From an uncultured bacterium (GTDB taxonomy: Bacteria; Planctomycetota; JAJSAM01; JAJVHW01): 64,000 bases of DNA. Of the stretch, positions 1 to 8,276 are shown one piece after another. The notes under the pieces were generated by a model. That model worked only from the letters and a program-made list of their open reading frames with translations, was not told the origin of the DNA and did not search any database. The position numbers and the translations under genes were made by a program. The stretch spans positions 62,001 through 126,000 of the forward strand of contig CALKVK010000006.1 in NCBI GenBank assembly GCA_937996235.1, written 5' to 3'. Numbering within the stretch: position 1 is the first letter of the stretch; each line of letters begins with the position of its first letter.

Positions 1-50
1 TCATGCCGACGGCGGGCACGTCGCGTGCGGAGCACGCTCGTGCCCACGTG
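1..50 (-). repeat. Inverted partial copy of the 155-bp repeat family
   Basis: These 50 bases are, with about four mismatches, the reverse complement of 2846-2895, which spans the junction between the two tandem 155-bp units. The first 20 bases match 2721-2740 exactly in inverted orientation. The copy is cut by the window edge and ends exactly at the stop codon of the first gene, so that gene is bracketed by inverted copies of one repeat family. Confidence 0.85.
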
Positions 51-2276
51 TCAGCGCTTCGTGACGAAGCCGCGCTTCGTGCGCTTCAGCGAGACCGGGC
101 AGGCGGTGCTCTGATCGCACGTCACGGAGACCAGCGGGCGGAACTCGTCGTAGAGCGCGAGATCGAGACCGCGCACGTTGAACGAGAGCGCGCCCGAGCG
201 CGGAGCGTAGCGCAGTGAGATCCTCGCGCCGCCCGACACGTCACCGCGGTACGTCACGACGCCGTTCCGCCGGATCGTCACCGCGCCCGCTGGGATCGTG
301 AACGTGAGCGGTCCGAGCGAGACGACGACCGGGTCGAGCATCGGATCGATGACCAGCTCGCCTGGGCGCCAGCGCGCCTTCAGCCGCAGTGAGTCCTTCT
401 GTGGCGCGCGCACGGCCAGCTTGACGCGGAGCTTGTCGAAGGTCTCCGACCCCGCCGGCTGCACGGCGCCGCCCTGTGCGCGCTCGAGTGGGACGTAGAG
501 ACGCTTGCGCGTGAGGGCGGCCGTGAGCGACTCGCCGCCACGCACGGGGACGCCACGCCAGGCGCTGCCTTGCACCGACGTGCGCGAGAGGACGCGCACG
601 GCACGCAGGTCGAACGTGCCGTCGTCGGTGCCGAACAGACTCAGCGTCGCCTCGTCCGCGCGCACCTCGAGCAGATGCTCCGGCGGCTCCGTGCCCGAGC
701 GGAGACGCATCAGCACCGTGCCGGGTATCTCCGCGACGACGGTGCCGTCGGGGAGCAGACCGCTCCTGCGCCCGGCGCGATCGGTGAGCAGCGGCCGCAC
801 GGGACTGCACGTGACGATGTCGATCACGGGCGCCTGCGGTGCGCCGTCGGCCGCGAGGACGCGTTCCCAGAAGTCGCCGACCGGTGTGTCGAGCGGATAC
901 GTGTCCGGGTAGCGACCGCCGCTCGTCGCCGGATAGACGTCTCGCAGATCGTCCGCGTCGTCGATCGCGCTCGAGACGCCTGCCTTCGCGACGGGCCACT
1001 CGAGCCATGTGTACGCCTGCTTCGTCGACGACCACATGAGGTCGAGCACGTACCCGTCGTTCCAGCCGCCCGTACGCGAGTAGAGAGCGACCGCGCGGTG
1101 GCCGTTCGCAGCGACGATCGGGGCCCAGTCCCAGCCGTCGAGGAGCGCGGCGTCCGCGGGATCCGCGCGCAACTCGTCGAGGAAGCTCAGCGTCGCGCGT
1201 TGCAGAGCGATCGAGAGCAGAGTCGACGTCCCGTCACCAGCGAGCAGCTCCAGCTCCGCGGCAGCGGGGTCGGCTGCGTCGAGCGTCGGTGTGTCGGCGA
1301 GCCCGAAGAGACCGGCGACGACGTCGCGGAACCAGTGCAGCTCCTCGAACACGGCGTCGAGATCCGTCCCCGGATGCATGATCACCGCGTACGTGTCGGA
1401 GTAGTCCACGCCGCCGAGCTTGCACGACGCCGTCACGTTCGCGGGCCGCGGCAGGCCGTGCTCGGGGCCGAGCGGATCGCTGAACAGATGCACGTCGCCG
1501 GCGCGCGGCCCTGTCGTCTCGCGGATCACGGGTGTGTGCGCCGTGAGGAACGCGATCGCGACTCCGTCCTCGTCGGTGACGACAGTGACTCCCGGCGACA
1601 CCGACTTCGCCTGTTCGAGGATGTAGTCGTAGTGCGGAGCGCGGAGCTGCCAGGCGCGGTACGGCACGGACCACGTCGGGTGCACGCTCAGTCGTCCCAG
1701 ATCCGTCGTGAAGCGCACGGTCGCACCCGCCACGGGCGTGCCGCACTCGTGCACCACGGCCCTCACGCGTGTCGATCCGCGGCCGTCGATGACGAGCGGG
1801 CCCGCACCGAGCGGGAGCTCCGTCGCGTCGACCTGCGGCGACGACGCCTGGATCTGGATGCGCTCGGAGGTCGCGTAGCGCCACTCGCCCCACGATCCGC
1901 CCTGGTAGCGCACCTCGAACCAGGCCTCGGTGCCGACGTCGCCGACCACCTCGTACTCGAACGTCGGCGGGCCCTTCCAGTCCATCGCCCAACTGACTGC
2001 GGCGCCACGGAACGCGTCGCCGGGCGTCGCGCTCTGGTCCCAGCCCCAGTGGTGGTACCAGGAGCGCACCCAGCGCAAGCCCGGGCTGGCCGTGATCTCC
2101 GTGTACTCGTGACCGCCGTTCGTGGTCATCGTCAGTTGCACCAGCTCGCAGCGGCGTGCCGCATCGGGCAGCGGCAGGAGCGTGAGCGTGTCCGGCGGGT
2201 CGTCGGCCAGCGCGTGGTGCGGGAGCGCGCTCAGCAGGAACACCGCGACGACGACGGAAGCGAGGGCTCTGCGCAT
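51..2276 (-). CDS. Secreted protein with Ig-like (Big-1-type) domain and a recurrent C-terminal beta module
   Basis: The 741-aa product starts at the ATG at 2276, preceded by a GAGAGGGGGG ribosome-binding site and followed by a clear Sec signal peptide of about 24 residues ending in HHALA. The open frame extends upstream but without a signal or credible codon pattern. Residues about 165-245 look like a bacterial Ig-like domain (AVVHECGTPVAGATVRF, then VTDEDGVAIAFLTA). The last 129 residues (nt 54-440) hold a beta-rich module with PLTFTIPAGAV and GLDLALYDEF that resembles the C-terminus of the gene at 8277-10859. No enzymatic motif was recognised. Probably a surface or secreted structural protein; function unknown. 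Confidence 0.75.
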   Translation of the reverse strand: MRRALASVVVAVFLLSALPHHALADDPPDTLTLLPLPDAARRCELVQLTMTTNGGHEYTEITASPGLRWVRSWYHHWGWDQSATPGDAFRGAAVSWAMDWKGPPTFEYEVVGDVGTEAWFEVRYQGGSWGEWRYATSERIQIQASSPQVDATELPLGAGPLVIDGRGSTRVRAVVHECGTPVAGATVRFTTDLGRLSVHPTWSVPYRAWQLRAPHYDYILEQAKSVSPGVTVVTDEDGVAIAFLTAHTPVIRETTGPRAGDVHLFSDPLGPEHGLPRPANVTASCKLGGVDYSDTYAVIMHPGTDLDAVFEELHWFRDVVAGLFGLADTPTLDAADPAAAELELLAGDGTSTLLSIALQRATLSFLDELRADPADAALLDGWDWAPIVAANGHRAVALYSRTGGWNDGYVLDLMWSSTKQAYTWLEWPVAKAGVSSAIDDADDLRDVYPATSGGRYPDTYPLDTPVGDFWERVLAADGAPQAPVIDIVTCSPVRPLLTDRAGRRSGLLPDGTVVAEIPGTVLMRLRSGTEPPEHLLEVRADEATLSLFGTDDGTFDLRAVRVLSRTSVQGSAWRGVPVRGGESLTAALTRKRLYVPLERAQGGAVQPAGSETFDKLRVKLAVRAPQKDSLRLKARWRPGELVIDPMLDPVVVSLGPLTFTIPAGAVTIRRNGVVTYRGDVSGGARISLRYAPRSGALSFNVRGLDLALYDEFRPLVSVTCDQSTACPVSLKRTKRGFVTKR
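54..440 (-). other. C-terminal module shared with the 8277-10859 protein
   Basis: Residues about 613-741 of the first gene. Shared pattern: a Lys-rich entry with KDSLRL, an LTFT(I/V)PA strand, a GLDL segment, then a final S-V strand ending near KRGFV. The 8277-10859 protein has KDKLLV, LTFTVPA, GLDLG and PKGKSFV in the same order. This looks like a home-made secreted beta domain used repeatedly in this genome. I do not recognise it as a named family. Confidence 0.5.
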
Positions 2277-2498
2277 GGTCCCCCCTCTCCGGCAGCGCGG
2301 CGACCGCCGAGATGCGGTCGCCCGGCGTCGGTGAGCCCAGATTCTACAAGGGCTCCAGGCCCGCCTGCGCAGCCGGCCGCGTACCGCCGCCGTGCGCAGC
2401 GCAGGTTCCCGTCGTCGGATGCGAGTCGCGTCACACGGCGGATACTGCGCGCAGAGACTCCGATCGCGTTCCGCGTGCTCCGCCCTTCCGTTGGATTC

Positions 2499-2693
2499 GG
2501 GGACGGTCCTCGCGAAGGCTCGGATTCCGACGCAGTTGGGATCGGGGACACTCCCGCGAGCTCGTGCGTCCGGTACGCACCGACGTTCGGCGACCGCGGA
2601 TCCGCAGCGGCGAGCCGACGTCGCCGCCGCGCCCGAGGAGTGTCCCCAAATCAACTTCCCGTGACGTCACGAGCCTGCGCGAGGACCGTCCCC
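2499..2693. repeat. Nested imperfect palindrome (REP-like)
   Basis: GGGGACGGTCCTCGCG at 2499-2514 is perfectly inverted at 2678-2693, and inside it GGGGACACTCC at 2544-2554 is perfectly inverted at 2637-2647. Two inverted pairs share one axis, so about 195 nt could fold as a long cruciform with internal loops. Such GGGGAC...GTCCCC intergenic elements resemble REP/BIME-type repeats. The remainder of 2277-2720 holds no gene that I can support: frames there lack ribosome-binding sites and recognisable protein. Confidence 0.6.
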
Positions 2694-2720
2694 ATCGCAA
2701 CGGGAGACGCCGCTCCGCGA

Positions 2721-3030
2721 CGTGCCCGCCGTCGGCATGAGCGTGCCTCGCACGCGAGTGACGACGGCCGCGTGCGCGCAGAGCGCCGCCGAGTGGCACC
2801 GCCGCCCTCGACGTAGGTCTCGGCGCCGAGCACACGCCCACGCAACACGTGGGCACAAGCGTGCTACGCACGCGACGTGCCCGCCGTCGGCGCGAGCGTG
2901 CCTCGCACGCGAGTGACGACGGCCGCGTGCGCGCAGAGCGCCGCCGAGTGGCACCGCCGCCCTCGACGTAGGTCTCGGCGCCGAGCACACGCCCACGCAA
3001 CACGTGGGCACAAGCGTGCTACGCACGCGA
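2721..3030 (+). repeat. Two tandem 155-bp repeat units
   Basis: Unit 1 is 2721-2875 and unit 2 is 2876-3030; they differ at only two bases (AT versus GC at the 17th-18th base). Each unit holds small palindromes of the form GCGTG-N5-CACGC (for example GCGTGCCTCGCACGC and GCGTGCTACGCACGC). Short open frames across the array read through the repeats on both strands and are not credible genes. The unit is far too long and its spacing wrong for CRISPR. Confidence 0.9.
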
Positions 3031-3210
3031 CGTGCCCACCCCTCGGCGCCCGAGCACCTCGTCCACCCATTCCCGCCGGGAGGACAGCCGTGCCGTCGGC
3101 ATGAGCGTGCTTCGCACGCGAGTGACGACGGCTGCGTGCGCGCAGGGTCGCCGCCGACGAGTCACGCCCTCGTCGCCGCAAGGCTCGGCGCCCGAGCACA
3201 CGCCGATGCA
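3031..3210 (+). repeat. Degenerate copies of the 155-bp repeat
   Basis: From 3031 a short truncated unit begins with CGTGCCCACC and keeps only a piece resembling CTCGGCGCCCGAGCAC. From about 3089 a fourth, diverged unit begins CGTGCCGTCGGCATGAGCG and ends near CGCCGATGCA at about 3210. Divergence and internal deletions suggest older duplications than the 2721-3030 pair. Confidence 0.7.
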
Positions 3211-3216
3211 AAGAGC

Positions 3217-3260
3217 TGTAGTGGGCAGGGTCGGTGCTGCGCACCGACCCTGCCACTACA
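3217..3260 (-). terminator. Strong hairpin overlapping the E1-alpha stop codon
   Basis: The arm 3217-3237 pairs with 3241-3260 over about 20 bp with one bulged G and a 3-nt loop (TGC). The TAG stop codon of the E1-alpha gene (3256-3258) lies inside the stem. Only a weak CTCTTT follows on the minus strand, so this is an intrinsic-type terminator without a full U-tract, closing the dehydrogenase operon. Confidence 0.6.
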
Positions 3261-4466
3261 GCGGAAAGGCGCCCTCCGCCGTCCGGCCTTCCTCGAAGAA
3301 CGGACGCACCTCGTCGAGCTGTTCGCGCAGCGCGTGCGGCGCGGCGCCGTACACGTCCTCGACGAGCGTCTCGAGCGCGGGGGGAGCGGACTTCTCCGCT
3401 TCCTGGATCGCGGCCGAGATCAGCTCGTTCTGCGCGTCGTTCGCGGCGCTCTCGCGGGCGTCGTCCCAGAGGCCGCGCACGCCGAGATGGCGCCGCATGC
3501 GGTCGATGGGGTCCTTCCGCTCCCACTCCTCGACCTCGGCCGCGTCGCGGTAGCGCGTCGGGTCGTCGGACGAGGAGTGGCCCTGGCGGCGATACGTCAG
3601 CGCCTCGATGAAGGTCGGGCCGTGGCCGGCGCGTGCGCGCTCGACCGCGGCGCGCGTCGCCGCGACGACCGCGAGCAGGTCGTTGCCGTCGACGCGCACG
3701 CCGGGCATGCCGTAGCCGCGCGCCTTCACCGCGATGGTCGGCGACGCGGTCTGCTGCCGCACCGGGACGGAGATCGCCCACTGGTTGTTCTGGCAGAAGA
3801 GCACGACCGGCGCCTTCCACACGCCGGCGAAGGTCATGCCGACGTGGAAGTCGTGCTCGCTCGTGGCGCCGTCGCCCAGGTAGCCGAGGACGACGCGCCC
3901 GTCGCCGCGGATCTGAGCGGCGCGCGCGGCGCCGACGGCCTGCGGCACCTGCGTCGCGATCGGCGACGACAGCGAGACGTGGTTCGCGCCGCGGAACGAG
4001 AAGTGCATGGGCTGCTGGTGGCCCTTCTGCTCGTCGTGCGCGTTGCCCATGAGCTGCGCGATGTAGCGCGAGACGGGCATGCCGCGCAGCAGCGCGGCGC
4101 CGCCCTCGCGCAGCGCGGGGAAGAGCCAGTCCTCGGGGCCGATGCACCACGCGCTGCCGACGGTCGCCGCCTCCTGCCCCGTCGACGTGCCGTAGAACGC
4201 GATGCGTCCCTGGCGCTGGAGCCGCAGGCAGCGCGTGTCGAGGTTGCGCACGAGCAGCATCTGCTCGTAGAGCCGCACGAGATCGGCGTCGGCGAGACCC
4301 GGGTCGTGCGCCGGGTCCGCCGTGCCGTCGTCGCGCAGCACGCGGAAGAGCCCGAGGTCCGCCGGCGTCTGCGGCGGCTCGGCGGCCGTCTCGTGGTCCG
4401 GCACCGGCTCCCCCGCACCGGCGAACAGCATCGGGGTCGTGTCGTCCTGCGCGCCGCGCCGTGCCA

Positions 4467-4467
<1 letters not shown>
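3256..4467 (-). CDS. 2-oxoacid dehydrogenase E1 component, alpha subunit (second paralogue)
   Basis: A 403-aa thiamine-diphosphate-dependent E1 alpha subunit, which with E1 beta decarboxylates 2-oxoacids and passes the acyl group to E2 lipoyl. The TPP-binding signature GDGATSEHDFH, followed by NNQWAIS, is visible, as is the phosphorylation-loop-like GHSSSDDPTRYR, which is closer to branched-chain 2-oxoacid dehydrogenases than to E. coli-type PDH. The ATG at 4467 overlaps the E2 stop (TGATG), implying translational coupling. It is the last gene of the operon and a paralogue of 6968-8119. Substrate (branched-chain acyl versus pyruvate) is inferred, not proven. Confidence 0.9.
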
Positions 4468-5816
<1,349 letters not shown>

Positions 5817-5844
5817 GTCCGTGTCTCCTGGATGCGTCGTGCCG

Positions 5845-6822
5845 TCACGCGTAGCGGAAGGCGCGCTCGACGGCGGCGAGCGTGCGCTTCGGGTCGGGCA
5901 TGTACACGTGTTCGAGCGTGTACGGGAACGGGGTGTCGAAGCCGGTCACGCGCAGGATCGGCGCGCGCAGCGAGTCGATCGCGCGCTCGGCGATCGTCGC
6001 CGCGATCTCCGCGCCGAAGCCCGCGGTGCGCGGCGCCTCGTGCAGGATCACGACGCGGCCCGTCTTGCGCGCCGAGTCGAGCACCGTCTCGCGGTCCCAC
6101 GGGAAGATCGTGCGCAGGTCCACGACCTCGACGTCGATGCCCTTCTCCTGCGCCGCGCCCGCCGTGCGCAGCGCGACGTGGAGCATCGCGCCCCACGCGA
6201 CGAGCGTCACGTCGGCGCCCTCGCGGGCGATGCGCGCCTTGCCGATCGGGACGACGTAGTCCTCCTCGGGCACCTCGCCCTTCACCGAGCGGTAGATGGC
6301 CTTCGGCTCGAGGAAGATGACCGGGTCGCCGTGCCGGATCGACGCGAGCAGCAGGCCCTTCGTGTCGTAGGGCGTCGCGGGGATCACCACGGTGAGACCG
6401 GCCGTGTGCGCGAAGTACGCCTCGCTCGACTGGCTGTGGTAGTGGCCGCCGCGGATGCCGCCGCCGTACGGGCTGCGGATCACCATCGGGCACGTGAACT
6501 GGCCGCCGGAGCGGTAGCGCATCTTCGCGGCCTCGGACACGATCTGGTCGAAGCCGGGGTAGATGAAGTCGAGGAACTGGATCTCCGCGACCGGCTTGAG
6601 CCCGTAGAGCGCCATGCCCACGGCGGTGCCGATGATGCCGCTCTCCGCGAGCGGCGTGTTCATCACGCGCCCCTCGCCGAACTTCGCGAGCAGCCCCTCG
6701 GTCGCGCGGAACACGCCGCCGAGCGTCGCGATGTCCTCGCCGAGGACGACGACGTCCCCGTCGCGCTCCATCTCCGTGTGCAGCGCGGAGTTCACCGCCT
6801 GCAGAACCGTCATCTCGGCCAT
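5845..6822 (-). CDS. 2-oxoacid dehydrogenase E1 component, beta subunit
   Basis: A 325-aa E1 beta subunit: MTVLQAVNSAL near the N-terminus, VVVLGEDIATLGGVFR, TPLAESGIIGTAVGMA, the RSPYGGGIRGGHYHSQS segment, and the C-terminal transketolase-type domain. It completes the E1 tetramer with an alpha subunit and closes over the TPP site. The ATG at 6822 is preceded by GGAGAG; an in-frame ATG at 6813 is a less well-placed alternative, and the upstream extension of the frame has no homologous look. It follows the first E1 alpha by 145 nt and precedes E2 by 28 nt. Confidence 0.93.
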   Translation of the reverse strand: MAEMTVLQAVNSALHTEMERDGDVVVLGEDIATLGGVFRATEGLLAKFGEGRVMNTPLAESGIIGTAVGMALYGLKPVAEIQFLDFIYPGFDQIVSEAAKMRYRSGGQFTCPMVIRSPYGGGIRGGHYHSQSSEAYFAHTAGLTVVIPATPYDTKGLLLASIRHGDPVIFLEPKAIYRSVKGEVPEEDYVVPIGKARIAREGADVTLVAWGAMLHVALRTAGAAQEKGIDVEVVDLRTIFPWDRETVLDSARKTGRVVILHEAPRTAGFGAEIAATIAERAIDSLRAPILRVTGFDTPFPYTLEHVYMPDPKRTLAAVERAFRYA

Positions 6823-6967
6823 CGTCGCGTCTCTCCGGTCGTCCGTTCCGTGCACCCGCCGCGCGGTCCGCTGCGACGCCGCGTGCGTCGTGCGCGTCCG
6901 TGCGCCGCGCCCCGGCGCGCCGCTCGCAGGCGGCCGCACAGGGGCTCAGAAGCTCGCTGTCGCCCGC

Positions 6968-8119
6968 TCAGAGCGGGAACTCGGCCCCGCTCGTGTCCTC
7001 GCGCACCTTGCCGCCCTCGGCTGCGACGAGGTACTCCTGCTGCTCGCGCAGGATCGCCGGCAGCTCGGCGTACACGTCCTCGAAGAGCGACTCGAGCGTC
7101 GGCTTCTCGACGCTCTCGTTGCGCTTGAAGGACGCGAGCACCTGCTCGGCGCACTCCTCCTCGATCTGCCGGATCTCCGCCTCGCTCATCACGTCGGCGG
7201 CGACGAGGTAGCTGCGGAAGCGCACGAGCGGGTCGCGCCGCAGCCACTCCTCCTTCTCGCCCGGCGGCTGGTAGCGCGTCGGGTCGTCGGACGAGCTGTG
7301 CGGGCCCATGCGGTACGTGAGCGCCTCGACGAACACCGGCCCGCCGCCGCTCCGCGCGTGCTCGACCGCCTGACGCGTCGCCTGCACGACGGCGAGGACG
7401 TCGTTGCCGTCCACGCGGATCGCGGGCATGCCGTACCCGATCGCCTTGTCGGCGAGCGTCGCCGCGGCGCACTGCTGCGAGAGCGGCGTCGAGATCGCCC
7501 AGCCGTTGTTGTTGCAGAAGAAGATCGCCGGCGCCTTCCACACGCCGGCGAAGTTGAGGCCGGTGTGGAAGTCGTTCGTGGACGTGGAGCCGTCGCCGAA
7601 GTACGTGACGGCGACGTGCCCCTCGCCCCGGAGTTGCATCGCGCGCGCGCAGCCCGCGGCCTGCACGATCTGCGTGCCGAGCGGGCTCGAGATCGAGACC
7701 CAGTTGATCTCGCGCATCGTGTAGTGGACCGGCATCTGGCGGCCCTTGCCGTTGTCGTCGCGGTTGCCGAAGCAGTTCGCGACCATCTGGTCGAGGTCCG
7801 CGCCGCGCCAGAGCGCGACGCCCGGCACGCGGTAGTGCGGGAAGAGCCAGTCTCCCTCCTCGAGGCAGTACGCGCTGCCGATCTGCAGCGCCTCCTCGCC
7901 GGTCGAGGGCAGGTAGAAGCCGAGGCGGCCCTGGCGCTGGTACTTCATGCCGCGCTCGTCGAGCGCGCGCGTGAGGGTCATGATGCGGTGCATCCGCAGG
8001 AGGTCGTCCTCCGGGATGTCGTGGCTCACCGCCGCGTGCGCCGCCTCGCCCGCGGGCGGGAGCACCGCCACGATCTCGCCGACGCCCTCTGCGGACGCGG
8101 ACTGTGCGGTGTCGGCCAT
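6968..8119 (-). CDS. 2-oxoacid dehydrogenase E1 component, alpha subunit (first paralogue)
   Basis: The 383-aa product shows FYLPSTGEEALQIGS, the TPP motif GDGSTSTNDFH with NNNGWAIS, and MGPHSSSDDPTRYQP, the last being typical of branched-chain 2-oxoacid dehydrogenase alpha chains. The ATG at 8119 has AGGGAGG upstream. It is first in the minus-strand operon E1a-E1b-E2-E1a'. Having two alpha subunits, clearly diverged from each other, for one beta and one E2 suggests either substrate specialisation by subunit exchange or a duplication in progress. Confidence 0.92.
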   Translation of the reverse strand: MADTAQSASAEGVGEIVAVLPPAGEAAHAAVSHDIPEDDLLRMHRIMTLTRALDERGMKYQRQGRLGFYLPSTGEEALQIGSAYCLEEGDWLFPHYRVPGVALWRGADLDQMVANCFGNRDDNGKGRQMPVHYTMREINWVSISSPLGTQIVQAAGCARAMQLRGEGHVAVTYFGDGSTSTNDFHTGLNFAGVWKAPAIFFCNNNGWAISTPLSQQCAAATLADKAIGYGMPAIRVDGNDVLAVVQATRQAVEHARSGGGPVFVEALTYRMGPHSSSDDPTRYQPPGEKEEWLRRDPLVRFRSYLVAADVMSEAEIRQIEEECAEQVLASFKRNESVEKPTLESLFEDVYAELPAILREQQEYLVAAEGGKVREDTSGAEFPL

Positions 8120-8250
8120 GTCGGGCGCCTCCCTGGACCTCCCCGCCGCGGCCGGCGGGAGCGGGGCGCGGGGCGAGCGCGCGAGGGTAGCCCGGTGCCG
8201 GGGGGCCCCCAAGCCTTCCCGTCGCCTCGGAGCCCCCGCGCCGTGCCCCC

Positions 8251-8269
8251 GCCCGGCCGTTCGCCGGGC
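8251..8269 (-). terminator. Short GC hairpin after the beta-helix gene
   Basis: GCCCGGC (8251-8257) pairs with GCCGGGC (8263-8269) around a CGTTC loop, eight bases beyond the stop of the 8277-10859 gene. The surrounding GTGCCC and GGGCAC bases may extend the stem. There is no U-tract. A second GC stem (8142-8159) lies closer to the E1-alpha start. Confidence 0.4.
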
Positions 8270-8276
8270 ACCCCGC

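Noticed and set aside
570..2816. Long plus-strand open frame (748 codons) opposite the first gene
   Set aside because: Arg/Ala/His-rich antisense shadow of a convincing signal-peptide protein; no motif or ribosome-binding site.
2667..3026. Several overlapping ORFs inside the 155-bp repeat array
   Set aside because: They exist only because the repeat length leaves frames open; identical segments repeat and no start signal exists.
2721..3210. Possible CRISPR array
   Set aside because: Units are 155 bp and nearly identical throughout, with no short repeat/unique spacer alternation and no cas genes.
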